The notes under the pieces were generated by a model. The model saw nothing but the letters and a program-made list of their open reading frames with translations. It was not told where the DNA came from and did no database searches. Shown piece by piece: positions 15,203 to 23,617 of a DNA stretch of 64,000 nucleotides. Source of the DNA: Viridibacillus sp050278625 (GTDB taxonomy: Bacteria; Bacillota; Bacilli; Bacillales_A; Planococcaceae); assembly GCF_050278625.1 (NCBI RefSeq), contig NZ_JBNNTI010000018.1, positions 11,272 through 75,271 on the forward strand, given 5' to 3'. The position numbers and the translations under genes are program-made. The number at the start of each line of letters is the position of its first letter. The stretch's first letter is position 1.

Positions 15203-17770
15203 ATGGTACTTGCTTCACAGCATCATAATCAGACGATTAATGTACAACAACTAAACAATGATATTCAACAATTTCCACAAGTTCATGCCATCACAGAGGA
15301 CATGCATATAACACATAAAGGTGTGTCTCGCTTAGTCATGATCGACCGTTATTCTTTTAAAGATACAGAAAAGAAAACGCTAAAAGCAGGAGATTTTGTT
15401 GTTTTAACGGTCAAAGCTGACCCTAAATTCCCAGCACGTGGTCTTGGTTATATCGTTTCAGTTAACTCAGAAAAGAAAACAGCAGAAGTGCTGATTGAAG
15501 CAGATTATAGAAGTGCTATTGATGATGATGCTGAACAACAAACAGGTATTGTCACACGTTCTTTAGACGTTATAGAAAAGCCTCTTGAAGTCTATTATGA
15601 GCAAATTGCAAAACGTAATGCAACTGGCCTAGCAGCCGTTGAAAAAACAGCAGAGAAACGCCAAGAATGGTATGAGAAATTTTACGAGCAATTAGTGAAG
15701 TTAAACTTTATTCCAGCGGGACGTGTTATTTACGGAGCAGGCGCAGGAACAGATGTTACTTACTTTAACTGTTACGTAATGCCATTTGTAGCAGATTCTC
15801 GTGAAGGCATTAGTGATCACCGTAAACAAGTAATGGAAATTATGAGTCGCGGTGGTGGTGTAGGAACAAATGGTTCTACATTACGTCCGCGAAATACGCT
15901 AGCTCGTGGTGTTAATGGTAAATCATCAGGATCAGTGTCATGGTTAGATGATATTGCAAAGCTAACTCATCTTGTTGAACAAGGTGGATCACGTCGTGGT
16001 GCACAAATGATTATGTTAGCTGATTGGCATCCGGACATTATTGAATTTATCATTTCAAAAATGCAAAATCCTCGTATTTTACGTTTTTTAATCGAAAATA
16101 CAACGGATGAAACAATCCAACGTCTAGCACAAGAAAAACTGAAATTTAAACCCTTAACACAACAAGAAGAAGCGATGTATCAAGGTATCACTAACTATAA
16201 AACAATCCCAGGTGTCGGTGGTTTTAATGAAGCGATTATTCGCGACGCTGAAACGAAATTACGCGACGGTGGAACATACAGCGTGCATAACTCTGAATTC
16301 CTAACTGGTGCAAATATTTCTGTTACAATCACAAATGAATTCATGGAAGCTGTAGAAGCTGACGCTGAATTTGATTTACGATTCCCAGCGGTTGAATCAT
16401 ATAATGCAGAAGAAATGAAAGTTTATAACGATACATGGCATGAAGTCGGTGATGTTCGTGAATGGGCAGAAATGGGACATGCTGTACGCACATACCGCAA
16501 AGTGAAAGCTCGTGAACTTTGGAACTTGATTAATATCTGTGCTACTTACTCAGCAGAACCAGGTATTTTCTTCATCGACAATGCAAACGACATGACAAAT
16601 GCAAAAGCATACGGTCAAAAAGTTGTAGCTACTAATCCGTGTGGTGAACAACCACTTGCACCATATTCGGTTTGTAACTTAGCAGCTGTAAACTTAGCGC
16701 AATTCGCTCAAAAAGACACGAAAACAGTGGACTTTGAAGCGTTGAAGGAAACAGTTCGTGTCGGAGTACGTATGCAAGATAACGTAATCGATGCTACACC
16801 TTATTTCCTTGAAGATAACCAAGTGCAAGCATTAGGTGAACGCCGTGTTGGACTTGGTGTCATGGGAATGGCCGATTTACTAATCTACTGTGAAAAAGAA
16901 TACGGCTCTGAAGAAGGTAACATCCTTGTCGATGAAATCTTCAAAACGATTGCGACAACTGCATACGAAGCTTCTACTGAACTAGCAAAAGAACGTGGCA
17001 GTTTCCCATTCTTAACAGGTGAAACAGAAGCTGAAACATTAGCTCTTCGCAAATGCTTTACAGAAACAGGCTTCATGCAAAAAATGCCTGAGCATATCCG
17101 TGAGGCAGTACTTGAGGGTGGTATTCGTAACTCGCACTTACTAACTGTAGCTCCTACAGGCTCAACAGGAACAATGGTTGGTGTTTCTACTGGATTAGAG
17201 CCATACTTCTCATTTACTTACTACCGCAGTGGTCGTCTTGGTAAATTCATTGAAGTAAAAGCTGATATTGTACAAGAATATTTAGCTGCTAACCCAGGTG
17301 CAGATGAAGCAAATCTTCCTGAATGGTTTGTTACTGCTATGGAGTTAGCTCCAGAAGCACATGCAGATGTACAATGTATTATCCAACGCTGGATTGATAG
17401 CTCAATCTCTAAAACAGTAAACGCACCACGCGGTTACACTGTAGAGCAAGTACAGAAAGTGTACGAACGCTTATACAATGGTGGCGCAAAAGGCGGTACA
17501 GTTTATGTAGATGGTAGCCGTGATTCACAAGTATTAACTCTAAAAGCAGAAGAAAACGTTATGGACGAGGACAATCTACAAGAAGAACAAGTAGCTGATA
17601 AACGTCCAGTTGTTTTAATCGACACTATTCAAGACTTACGTTCAACAAACGTAACAATTGGCTCTGAAGTCGGTAACACATGCCCAGTATGTCGCAAAGG
17701 AACAGTCGAAGAACTAGGTGGCTGTAACACATGCACAAATTGCGGTGCACAACTTAAATGTGGCCTTTAA
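15203..17770 (+). CDS. nrdJ: Vitamin B12-dependent (class II) ribonucleotide reductase
   Basis: Reduces ribonucleotides to deoxyribonucleotides using adenosylcobalamin, independent of oxygen. The product of about 855 residues has an N-terminal extension, then the barrel with FIPAGRVIYGAG, TYFNCYV (first redox cysteine), RGGGVGTNGSTLR, the radical-cysteine loop NPCGEQ at residues 478-483 and TVAPTGSTGTM. The C-terminus holds four zinc-ribbon-like cysteines (CPVC...CNTCTNCG) ending CGL. ATG 15203 is preferred over ATG 15197, because AGGGAGG at 15187-15193 is only three bases from the latter. It is regulated, by inference, by NrdR. Confidence 0.93.
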   Translation: MVLASQHHNQTINVQQLNNDIQQFPQVHAITEDMHITHKGVSRLVMIDRYSFKDTEKKTLKAGDFVVLTVKADPKFPARGLGYIVSVNSEKKTAEVLIEADYRSAIDDDAEQQTGIVTRSLDVIEKPLEVYYEQIAKRNATGLAAVEKTAEKRQEWYEKFYEQLVKLNFIPAGRVIYGAGAGTDVTYFNCYVMPFVADSREGISDHRKQVMEIMSRGGGVGTNGSTLRPRNTLARGVNGKSSGSVSWLDDIAKLTHLVEQGGSRRGAQMIMLADWHPDIIEFIISKMQNPRILRFLIENTTDETIQRLAQEKLKFKPLTQQEEAMYQGITNYKTIPGVGGFNEAIIRDAETKLRDGGTYSVHNSEFLTGANISVTITNEFMEAVEADAEFDLRFPAVESYNAEEMKVYNDTWHEVGDVREWAEMGHAVRTYRKVKARELWNLINICATYSAEPGIFFIDNANDMTNAKAYGQKVVATNPCGEQPLAPYSVCNLAAVNLAQFAQKDTKTVDFEALKETVRVGVRMQDNVIDATPYFLEDNQVQALGERRVGLGVMGMADLLIYCEKEYGSEEGNILVDEIFKTIATTAYEASTELAKERGSFPFLTGETEAETLALRKCFTETGFMQKMPEHIREAVLEGGIRNSHLLTVAPTGSTGTMVGVSTGLEPYFSFTYYRSGRLGKFIEVKADIVQEYLAANPGADEANLPEWFVTAMELAPEAHADVQCIIQRWIDSSISKTVNAPRGYTVEQVQKVYERLYNGGAKGGTVYVDGSRDSQVLTLKAEENVMDEDNLQEEQVADKRPVVLIDTIQDLRSTNVTIGSEVGNTCPVCRKGTVEELGGCNTCTNCGAQLKCGL

Positions 17771-17840
17771 GTTCTAAGGATGACGTTTCTATGTCGTCTT
17801 TTAATAAAGATTGATAATTAATGATATAGTTTGATTAATA

Positions 17841-17883
17841 TCATCTCACCTCTATAGATTTCTAGAGGTGAGATGATTTTTTT
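17841..17883 (+). terminator. Strong terminator downstream of nrdJ
   Basis: CATCTCACCTCTA at 17842-17854 pairs perfectly with TAGAGGTGAGATG at 17863-17875, followed by a T-run. Confidence 0.85.
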
Positions 17884-18026
17884 GTTGGATATTTATGTTA
17901 ATATCACTATAAAGATTGTGAAGAAATGTACTTTAACTACCATGAAAATTAATTTCTTCAAGAAAAGAAAAATGACAATACTTAAGAAGACCCTTGCCTA
18001 ATCGTTAAAAAAAGAGGAGAGCGGAC

Positions 18027-18188
18027 ATTAATAAGACTATTGTTTTCGGTAGACTATTAGTATTGACTCCACTAACCATTTTCATTCTCTGTGGTGCAGG
18101 ACTATTTTGTGCTGCATGGATGGCTAACGGGACAGTTTACTTGAAGAAGAAGGTTCAACTCAAAAAAAATTGGCACTACTTTTGTTGA
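18027..18188 (+). CDS. Possible small membrane protein with ATT start
   Basis: A 53-codon frame encodes a hydrophobic peptide (FGRLLVLTPLTIFILCGAGL... then basic KKKVQLKK). A ribosome binding site AGAGGAG at 18013-18019 stands seven bases before an ATT codon. There is no ATG, GTG or TTG in frame until a TTG at 18063. Either ATT is used, or a former ATG was mutated and the gene is dead. No family is recognised. Confidence 0.3.
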   Translation: MNKTIVFGRLLVLTPLTIFILCGAGLFCAAWMANGTVYLKKKVQLKKNWHYFC

Positions 18189-18200
18189 ACTTACTAAATT

Positions 18201-18221
18201 AACGGGGTGGTTAGTAGAAGA
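18201..18221 (+). repeat. Dispersed AACGGGG-type repeat, copy A
   Basis: AACGGGGTGGTTAGTAGAAG resembles segments at 19821 and 20259. It is followed by a hairpin, GAGCTGT/ACAGCTC at 18227-18244, ending in TTTCTT. Confidence 0.5.
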
Positions 18222-18335
18222 CCGTTGAGCTGTTCAGACAGCTCTTTCTTACCTCCAGTCAAGGACTTTTGAAAGAATTTTATAGATGATTTTAGTTTTT
18301 CGTAAGGTCAAATATGAAATAGTTAACGAAATCAA

Positions 18336-18536
18336 TTACGAACAGGTTGATGCTGTTTTGTAGTCATAGGTTATTTCGTGTGTAATAAGGTGAAATGCCA
18401 CTTTCAAGAACTTATTCATACACGCTACGGACGCAACTTTATGAGGTTTCCTCTGAGGTTGCGTTTTTAATTTGTCGTAATACTCCACAAAATGGTTCAT
18501 TGTCTTTTGGCGAAGTGTAATCATCGTTTGAATCAT
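18336..18536 (-). pseudogene. IS110-family transposase C-terminal fragment
   Basis: The 66-codon frame reads like the last third of an IS110-family transposase: a stretch NHFVEYYDKLKTQPQRKPHKVA, then VACMNKFLKVAFHLITHEITYDY. The catalytic N-terminal RuvC-like domain and the rest of the element are absent. A hairpin, ACGCAAC 18431 / GTTGCGT 18458, lies inside. It is a remnant of a former insertion. Confidence 0.65.
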
Positions 18537-18584
18537 AAAACAGAATCTTTCGTTGTTGAACTTTTTAAGGTTAAGATACTAGAA

Positions 18585-18615
18585 CAAAGCACGGTCTTTT
18601 CACGGCTGTGCTTTG
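18585..18615. terminator. Hairpin between two remnants
   Basis: CAAAGCAC at 18585-18592 pairs with GTGCTTTG at 18608-18615. There is a weak T content on either side. Confidence 0.4.
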
Positions 18616-18630
18616 TTTCGGCTGTATCCA

Positions 18631-19299
18631 TTACTCAACTATTATCTTTCCAGAGTACATATTCATTCCACAATGAAACGTATATAAACCTGGTTTTTCT
18701 GGTGTGAATTCCACCAGGTTATCACCTTTATCGAGATTTTTTTCTAATTGGAAATCTTCTATAATTAGGAATGATAAGCATCCACCTGTAAAATTCTTTT
18801 GAAAATGGAGTTTGACAGGGATTCCAGCTTTTACTTTTACATTCTCGGGTGTGTATCCAAATGGTTCTACCTACCATTATGACAGCTTCTTGATAGTCTT
18901 CTTTTTGCTCTGCTTGTACTTCATTTATTTTTTTAGAAGAATCGTCTGAAACCTGAGCAGTATCCCCAAAAAGATCTCTGAAGTAATGAGAAATGGGTTT
19001 AAAGAATACAACAGATACAACTAGTAATAGGGTTATCATACACAAAAAAGTTTTATTCCAATTATTTTTTTGGGAAGTTAACGTTTTTATATCAGTTCCT
19101 TTAACTTCTTGTCTAATTAATTTCAATATAAGAGCCATGACAATGATGAAAATTACATACGCAAATATCAACATTGCGATAGGATCTTGAGAAAAAACCC
19201 TTACCCCTAACATTGCACCCATCATACCACCCATGACAATAGTCCATCTAATGAAGCTAATAAACTAAATGGGCGCCCAATAATATATCCAATAATCAT
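18631..19299 (-). pseudogene. Frameshifted membrane protein with cupredoxin domain
   Basis: Three frames join into one protein. An N-terminal part MIIGYIIGRPFSLLASLDG (from 19299) is followed by a shift near 19234. The middle then reads MGGMMGAMLG, two hydrophobic helices and a linker to about 18875. After a second shift comes a cupredoxin domain, GYTPENVKVKAGIPV ... FTGGC ... YTFHCGMNMYSGKIIVE, ending at 18631. The copper ligands Cys, His, Cys and Met are visible. The second shift is explained by a 4-bp tandem duplication, CTACCTAC at 18867-18874; removing one CTAC restores the frame (MVEPFGYTPENV). Confidence 0.75.
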
Positions 19300-19378
19300 A
19301 CCAAAACGAAATATCTATAGTAACTCTATGTTTTATTTGATATATTTTTTAGAATGACATCGTAAGGGAATGACCTAA

Positions 19379-19747
19379 TTGAAACTAATTAAACGATTTA
19401 TTTTAAACCGCCCCGCTGAAAAGCGACTTGCATATTTTTATGGTATGGTTGCAACGGATGAACAGGTGTGGTTACTACGCGACGAAAATGGCGACTTATT
19501 ACTAATAGAAGACGAAGACGACTATCCATTATTACTACCTGTTTGGCCAAGCCGAAGCTTTGCTGAAATGATGGGTGCCAATTTAGAAGAGTCATACGAA
19601 GCGTTCAACATATCACTTTCGATTTTTCTAGACTATTTACTTGTTGATGTTGAAAATGATGGTGGTACCGCATCGATTTTCCCAAACGAAAACGATACAA
19701 TCATTCAAACACGTGATGAAATAAAAGAAATGATTCTCAATTTATAA
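19379..19747 (+). CDS. DUF2750 family protein
   Basis: The 122-residue acidic protein fits the DUF2750 family: RLAYFYGMVATDEQVWLLRDENGD, then DDYPLLLPVWPSRSFAEM, in which the PVWPxxxFA motif is characteristic. Function is unknown. The proposed start is TTG 19379, with AAGGGA about nine bases before. It stands alone between remnants. Confidence 0.65.
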   Translation: MKLIKRFILNRPAEKRLAYFYGMVATDEQVWLLRDENGDLLLIEDEDDYPLLLPVWPSRSFAEMMGANLEESYEAFNISLSIFLDYLLVDVENDGGTASIFPNENDTIIQTRDEIKEMILNL

Positions 19748-19820
19748 CAAGCAGGATACTGCCTCAAATAGACCAGTAACGAGTTGTGATTGTGTAATAA
19801 AAGCAGTCGTTTATTTCGTT

Positions 19821-19842
19821 AACGGGGCAGCATAGTTGAAGA
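19821..19842 (+). repeat. Dispersed AACGGGG-type repeat, copy B
   Basis: AACGGGGCAGCATAGTTGAA matches copy A and copy C over the core AACGGNGNNG...TAG. Confidence 0.5.
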
Positions 19843-19891
19843 ATAAATGATAATATTTGTATAGCAAATTGAACATTGGGACGTGATTAAA

Positions 19892-20182
19892 ATGGATAAA
19901 AGGTTATTGGAGATATATGTGGAATGGGAAGATAAATTAGACAAGGATGAGTGGTATTTTAGTAATTCTTTTGAATCAATTACAAAGGAAATGTCTTCTG
20001 ACGAAGCATTTAACTATATTCCGATTGTCGTTGAGGTCTTAATGAAGTTAGATGATGACTTTTTGATATGGGAAACCTTTTATTTTTTAATTAAACTGTA
20101 TGGTATTGCTGATACCACTCAAATACATCCATTTCTTGATGAAAATTGGTCTATTCTAACAAATCATAATCAAGAAATTTAA
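19892..20182 (+). CDS. Small acidic protein of unknown function
   Basis: The 96-residue protein (MDKRLLEIYVEWEDKLDKDEWYF...) is rich in Asp and Glu, has no signal peptide or membrane segment and is not recognised. Its size and acidity resemble immunity-type proteins of toxin systems, but no toxin is beside it, so this is only a possibility. A GTG at 19883 in the same frame is an alternative start; neither start has a good ribosome binding site. Confidence 0.45.
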   Translation: MDKRLLEIYVEWEDKLDKDEWYFSNSFESITKEMSSDEAFNYIPIVVEVLMKLDDDFLIWETFYFLIKLYGIADTTQIHPFLDENWSILTNHNQEI

Positions 20183-20258
20183 AGACTCCTATGCTACTCC
20201 ATTTGCGGAGTTCAAAAGGAATTTAAGGATTAAATAATAACTTTATTCTTATTGTGCT

Positions 20259-20282
20259 AACGGAGCAGGTTAACAGGTAAGA
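20259..20282 (+). repeat. Dispersed AACGGGG-type repeat, copy C
   Basis: AACGGAGCAGGTTAACAGG is a diverged copy of the core seen at 18201 and 19821. A shorter look-alike, AACGGGGGCTATAG, is at 20611. Confidence 0.45.
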
Positions 20283-20396
20283 TGAATATGGTCTTTGCAT
20301 TATCTATTAACTATAGAGATTGATGGTCAAAATAGAAGTAATACAATTTAATATTAGCTTCGATGAACCGTACTATTAGTAAGTGCGGTTAGCAAA

Positions 20397-20442
20397 AATA
20401 ACCACCTAGAACGTTGATCTTCCAATGGTTTAGGTGGTTATT
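20397..20442. terminator. Terminator-like hairpin
   Basis: AATAACCACCTA at 20397-20408 and TAGGTGGTTATT at 20431-20442 are perfectly complementary with a 22-base loop. No intact gene ends here. Confidence 0.55.
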
Positions 20443-20708
20443 TAAGTATCAGTAAAGAATTATCCAAATTCTACGATTTCGACTGTTATAAAATGAGGAA
20501 GCATAGAAATGATTCTAAACCAACACTACTTGTAGGTTTGAAATAAAGTCGTACCGTTTATAAAAAAGATGTACCGTTTTAAATAAAGTTATCCCGTTTT
20601 ATCCCTTTTTAACGGGGGCTATAGTGCAACAAAGGGTTTCAAAAATAATTTTTTTATAAAAAATTTAATCTACCAAATTAAATAAGAGCATGTTTTGATC
20701 AAACTTTA

Positions 20709-20906
20709 TTACAAACCTACATGTTGTGTACCTATACATAAAAATAAAAACAGCCCATAAATGCCTAAAAATACTTTTATTTTTTCTACGATCCCGGTGG
20801 TAATCAAAACAAAAATACCCCATCCTATAACAAACAAAAGCAAAAAAGCTTTTGGTGTATAAGATGGGGGCTTATAAGCATCTACAAATATAACTTCCCT
20901 TGTCAT
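20709..20906 (-). CDS. Possible small two-helix membrane protein
   Basis: A 65-codon frame from ATG 20906 (MTREVIFVDAYKPPSYTPK) contains two hydrophobic segments, AFLLLFVIGWGIFVLITTGI and VFLGIYGLFLFLCIG, each flanked by charged residues. No ribosome binding site is visible and the frame is open upstream to 20951, so it may be a fragment. The family is not recognised. Confidence 0.3.
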   Translation of the reverse strand: MTREVIFVDAYKPPSYTPKAFLLLFVIGWGIFVLITTGIVEKIKVFLGIYGLFLFLCIGTQHVGL

Positions 20907-20924
20907 TATTGAAAATGGGTACCC

Positions 20925-21125
20925 ATGCAAACCGGCCCAACTTCTTATCAATATTTACATGAAAAATACCGTTTAGATGTAGCAATTGGAGACAGGGAAC
21001 TCGATTTAATTCCGGCGAAGAAAATCGGTCTCAAAACTTTTATTTTTGAAGGTAATTGTAAAGCAGACGACTTTCAAATAAATGATTATCATGATTTTAT
21101 TAACATAATAAAAATAAACAATTAA
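20925..21125 (+). pseudogene. C-terminal fragment of a HAD-superfamily phosphatase
   Basis: The 66 codons contain a HAD motif-IV block, VAIGDRELDLIPAKKIGLKT, followed by a short C-terminal helix. This is the end of a HAD-like hydrolase. The N-terminal nucleophile motif DxDxT and the cap are missing, and an in-frame TGA at 20910 closes the frame upstream. It is a truncated remnant. Confidence 0.55.
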
Positions 21126-21199
21126 ACATTTTTGCTTATAATTTCTCTAAAATGCAAATATTCATGATAAAATGAAGAGAATTTGTTAGGAGTGATTAT

Positions 21200-21550
21200 G
21201 TGGGTAATAAAATTGCGGGTATTTTTTTCCCGGCGTTTGCGATGTTAGGTGTTATCGCAATGACTTTGACAGGAGCTTTTGGAAGTGATGAGGCAAACAA
21301 AGCCTATTTCCTTCTTAGTCTAGTCATTATTTTTCCTTTAACTTTTCTAGTGCAGGGAATATCATGTGCTTTAAATAATATTAATCCTTGGATTGCATTG
21401 GCAGTTTCTTATATTGCTTTTATCATTATCCTATTCACGGTATTAAACAGCTCTGCATGGGGATATGGCTTATACTTTCTTGTGTTTTGGGCCATTGGTT
21501 ATTTTGGAACAAAAGGCATTAAAAAGCTACGCGCTAATAAAAACAAATAA
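21200..21550 (+). CDS. Four-helix membrane protein of unknown function
   Basis: The 116-residue protein has four hydrophobic segments, at about residues 5-25, 33-53, 60-78 and 82-102, and a basic C-terminus KGIKKLRANKNK. No family is recognised. The GTG at 21200 follows TTAGGAGTG at 21185-21193. A TATAAT at 21137-21142 could be the promoter. Confidence 0.6.
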   Translation: MGNKIAGIFFPAFAMLGVIAMTLTGAFGSDEANKAYFLLSLVIIFPLTFLVQGISCALNNINPWIALAVSYIAFIIILFTVLNSSAWGYGLYFLVFWAIGYFGTKGIKKLRANKNK

Positions 21551-21575
21551 ATCTGTGCAAATTCTGCGCAGATTT
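21549..21575. terminator. Bidirectional terminator between convergent genes
   Basis: AAATCTGTGCA at 21549-21559 pairs with TGCGCAGATTT at 21565-21575 with one mismatch. The stem overlaps the stop codon of the minus-strand gene. Confidence 0.6.
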
Positions 21576-21969
21576 ACTTCTTATAGGCATTTGCGCAAAT
21601 TTCTTCACTATGTTTTCCCTTTTTAAAGGATCGAACAACTACTGGATTCTCTTTGCAAAATTGAATGATTGTTTTATCTTCTTTATGTAGTCCGTAATAA
21701 TAAGTAATTTGAGGTTCATCTTTGAATTCCAATTGATATAACCCTTGATAATAATCTTTGTGAATTAATTGTTTGGGTTCTAAGTAACCAGAGTTATCCG
21801 GAATTAACATATCTCTCGTGATCTCATTTCTATCCATATGTTTATTCATATGATATTGTACTAGAAGATTCGTATAAGGATTGCCTTTTATAATAACTAA
21901 TAAATATAGAAAGGATAGACTACTAATAAATATAACCACAGCAAAAATAAGAAAGAGTCTTTTCTTCAA
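21574..21969 (-). CDS. DUF3139-type small membrane-anchored protein
   Basis: A 131-residue protein with one N-terminal membrane helix or signal anchor (residues 5-28) and an extracellular domain. The pattern LEFKDEPQITYYYGLHKE is like DUF3139 proteins. Function is unknown. The TTG start at 21969 follows AAAGGAGG. It is monocistronic, between two terminators. Confidence 0.6.
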   Translation of the reverse strand: MKKRLFLIFAVVIFISSLSFLYLLVIIKGNPYTNLLVQYHMNKHMDRNEITRDMLIPDNSGYLEPKQLIHKDYYQGLYQLEFKDEPQITYYYGLHKEDKTIIQFCKENPVVVRSFKKGKHSEEICANAYKK

Positions 21970-22043
21970 TCTAAAGAACCTCCTTTATTAAAATGTACCA
22001 AAAAAATACATTTATGTAAATGTGTTTTCGAACAAAAATAGAA

Positions 22044-22073
22044 ACGCAGAAGAACTCTTGAGCTCTTCTGCGT
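22044..22073 (-). terminator. Terminator of yqhQ
   Basis: ACGCAGAAGAACTC at 22044-22057 pairs with GAGCTCTTCTGCGT at 22060-22073 with one mismatch. The upstream A-rich DNA gives a U-run for leftward transcripts, and TTTTTT follows on the right. Confidence 0.75.
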
Positions 22074-22079
22074 TTTTTG

Positions 22080-23015
22080 TTAATTTACTGTTATATTCTT
22101 AGGGTCTTTCTCGATTTCTAATAATTTATTAAATGAAGCGATAGCGACTTCTACTTGATCGTCTTTCGGTTCTTTTGTTGTAAGTAGCTGTAGCCATAAT
22201 CCAGGATAACCTAAATAGCGTAGTACTGGTACATTACGACAAGCATTTGTCCACTGTAGAACTTCAAAAGCCACTCCGAGTACAACTGGAATTAATAAAA
22301 TACGATCTACAATTCTTAGCCAAAACGGATCTGTTGGTACTAGGAAGTAGATGAACATACCTACGATAACTGTAAATAACATAAAACTACTACCACAACG
22401 GTAGTGTAAACGAGACTGCGCTTGTACATTTTCTACTGTTAAAGGTAGGCCGTTTTCATAACAGTTTATGACCTTATGTTCAGAGCCGTGATATTGGAAA
22501 ACACGTTTAATAAGTGGAGTCAGAGATACAAAATAAATATAGCCAAGTAGCAATACTAATTTAAAACCACTCTCTAACAAAATTTGTGCTACTTTTCCTG
22601 GAAACCAAGTATGAAGAAGTTGTGCCAAAAATACAGGGATTAATGTGAAAATAAATTTACCGAAAAGGAAGGATAGTACGCCGATTGCAGCTACACCTAA
22701 TATCATTTGTAGCTTCGAACCTTCTTCAGTCGGTTCTTCTACTTCTTCGCCTGGATTTACATCATAACGATCACCGGCAAATTGCAAGTGCTTGGAGCCA
22801 TTAGCAGCAGATTCAATAATGGCAACTATTCCCCGAATAAATGGAATCTTCTTTAGCCTTTGAAGTGCTGGCTTTTTCTCTTTTTTGACATAGAAATATT
22901 CAATTGAGTCATCATTACGGCGGATTGCGGAAACAGTATGTTCTTTACCGCCCATCATAACGCCCTCAATCAGTGCTTGCCCCCCGTAAATCGGAGTCTT
23001 AGGTTGATCCTTCAC
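22080..23015 (-). CDS. yqhQ: DUF1385 membrane protein YqhQ
   Basis: The 311-residue protein matches the DUF1385 family: YGGQALIEGVMMGG at the N-terminus, HGSEHKVINCYENG, and RLHYRCGSSFMLF in the middle. At least four hydrophobic segments are visible. The proposed role as a metal-dependent membrane enzyme is not proven. The start is a GTG at 23015. As in B. subtilis it is divergent from yqhR-aroQ. Confidence 0.88.
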   Translation of the reverse strand: MKDQPKTPIYGGQALIEGVMMGGKEHTVSAIRRNDDSIEYFYVKKEKKPALQRLKKIPFIRGIVAIIESAANGSKHLQFAGDRYDVNPGEEVEEPTEEGSKLQMILGVAAIGVLSFLFGKFIFTLIPVFLAQLLHTWFPGKVAQILLESGFKLVLLLGYIYFVSLTPLIKRVFQYHGSEHKVINCYENGLPLTVENVQAQSRLHYRCGSSFMLFTVIVGMFIYFLVPTDPFWLRIVDRILLIPVVLGVAFEVLQWTNACRNVPVLRYLGYPGLWLQLLTTKEPKDDQVEVAIASFNKLLEIEKDPKNITVN

Positions 23016-23139
23016 TTGCTACACCGCTCTCTTTTTGTTTATTCAACTGTTCCTATTGTACTAAAAATTATAAAAAAGCTCTAGGAAAAGAATAGCTTTT
23101 GAAAATGAGGCAATGCTTGTGAAAAAGGAGTGTTGTGTT

Positions 23140-23589
23140 TTGAAAATTCATGTCTTGTTTTGGACATCAGTTTTAAGTGCAATATCATTCACGTTTTGTC
23201 TGCGATTTCTAAAACTATTTTCAATAATTCATTGGAGTCCAATCGGTTGGTCTAAGCGATGGCACTTATTTAGTGGGCATACGCCATTATTTAAATGGAC
23301 TACATTAGCAATCATGTTGTTTGTTTTAGCAATAATAATTTTTTATTTAAGCCAACTATGTATAGCTATTCGAGCGGATATTGCGGCGATTGGACTGAGT
23401 ATCATTATGCTTTTTGGGTTACAGTGGTGGATGTTCGGTACGGTAGAGTTAAAAAAAGTATCGATTCCAATCTTCGTAATAATTGCTATGCACTTACGTT
23501 TTATAGTAGAAACTGCTATGTATCATAAAAAAGCAAAAAGTTTAGACTCCCGAAGTAAAATGCCGTATAATACTGATGTGGTAGAATAA
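23140..23589 (+). CDS. yqhR: Conserved membrane protein YqhR
   Basis: About 149 residues with four hydrophobic segments, at about residues 3-25, 55-80, 85-102 and 108-125. Position between yqhQ and aroQ is as for YqhR in B. subtilis. The motif LFSGHTPLFKWT is conserved-looking. TTG 23140 is chosen because AAAAGGAG at 23123-23130 lies nine bases before it; ATG 23113 is only two bases from a GAGG. Function is unknown. Confidence 0.7.
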   Translation: MKIHVLFWTSVLSAISFTFCLRFLKLFSIIHWSPIGWSKRWHLFSGHTPLFKWTTLAIMLFVLAIIIFYLSQLCIAIRADIAAIGLSIIMLFGLQWWMFGTVELKKVSIPIFVIIAMHLRFIVETAMYHKKAKSLDSRSKMPYNTDVVE

Positions 23590-23617
23590 ATTTATCTCAT
23601 TGGGAAGGAGGAGAGAT

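Larger units (their letters stand above)
20183..20705. other. Non-coding stretch in the accessory interval
   Basis: No gene is seen. It holds repeat copy C (20259-20282), a strong hairpin at 20397-20442, a pair of GTACCGTTT motifs followed by CCCGTTTT in 20545-20600, and the hairpin CCCGTT 20593 / AACGGG 20611. Confidence 0.5.

Noticed and set aside
18492..18707. Plus-strand 71-codon frame
   Set aside because: It crosses the IS110 remnant, a hairpin and the end of the cupredoxin pseudogene, with no ribosome binding site or protein-like pattern.
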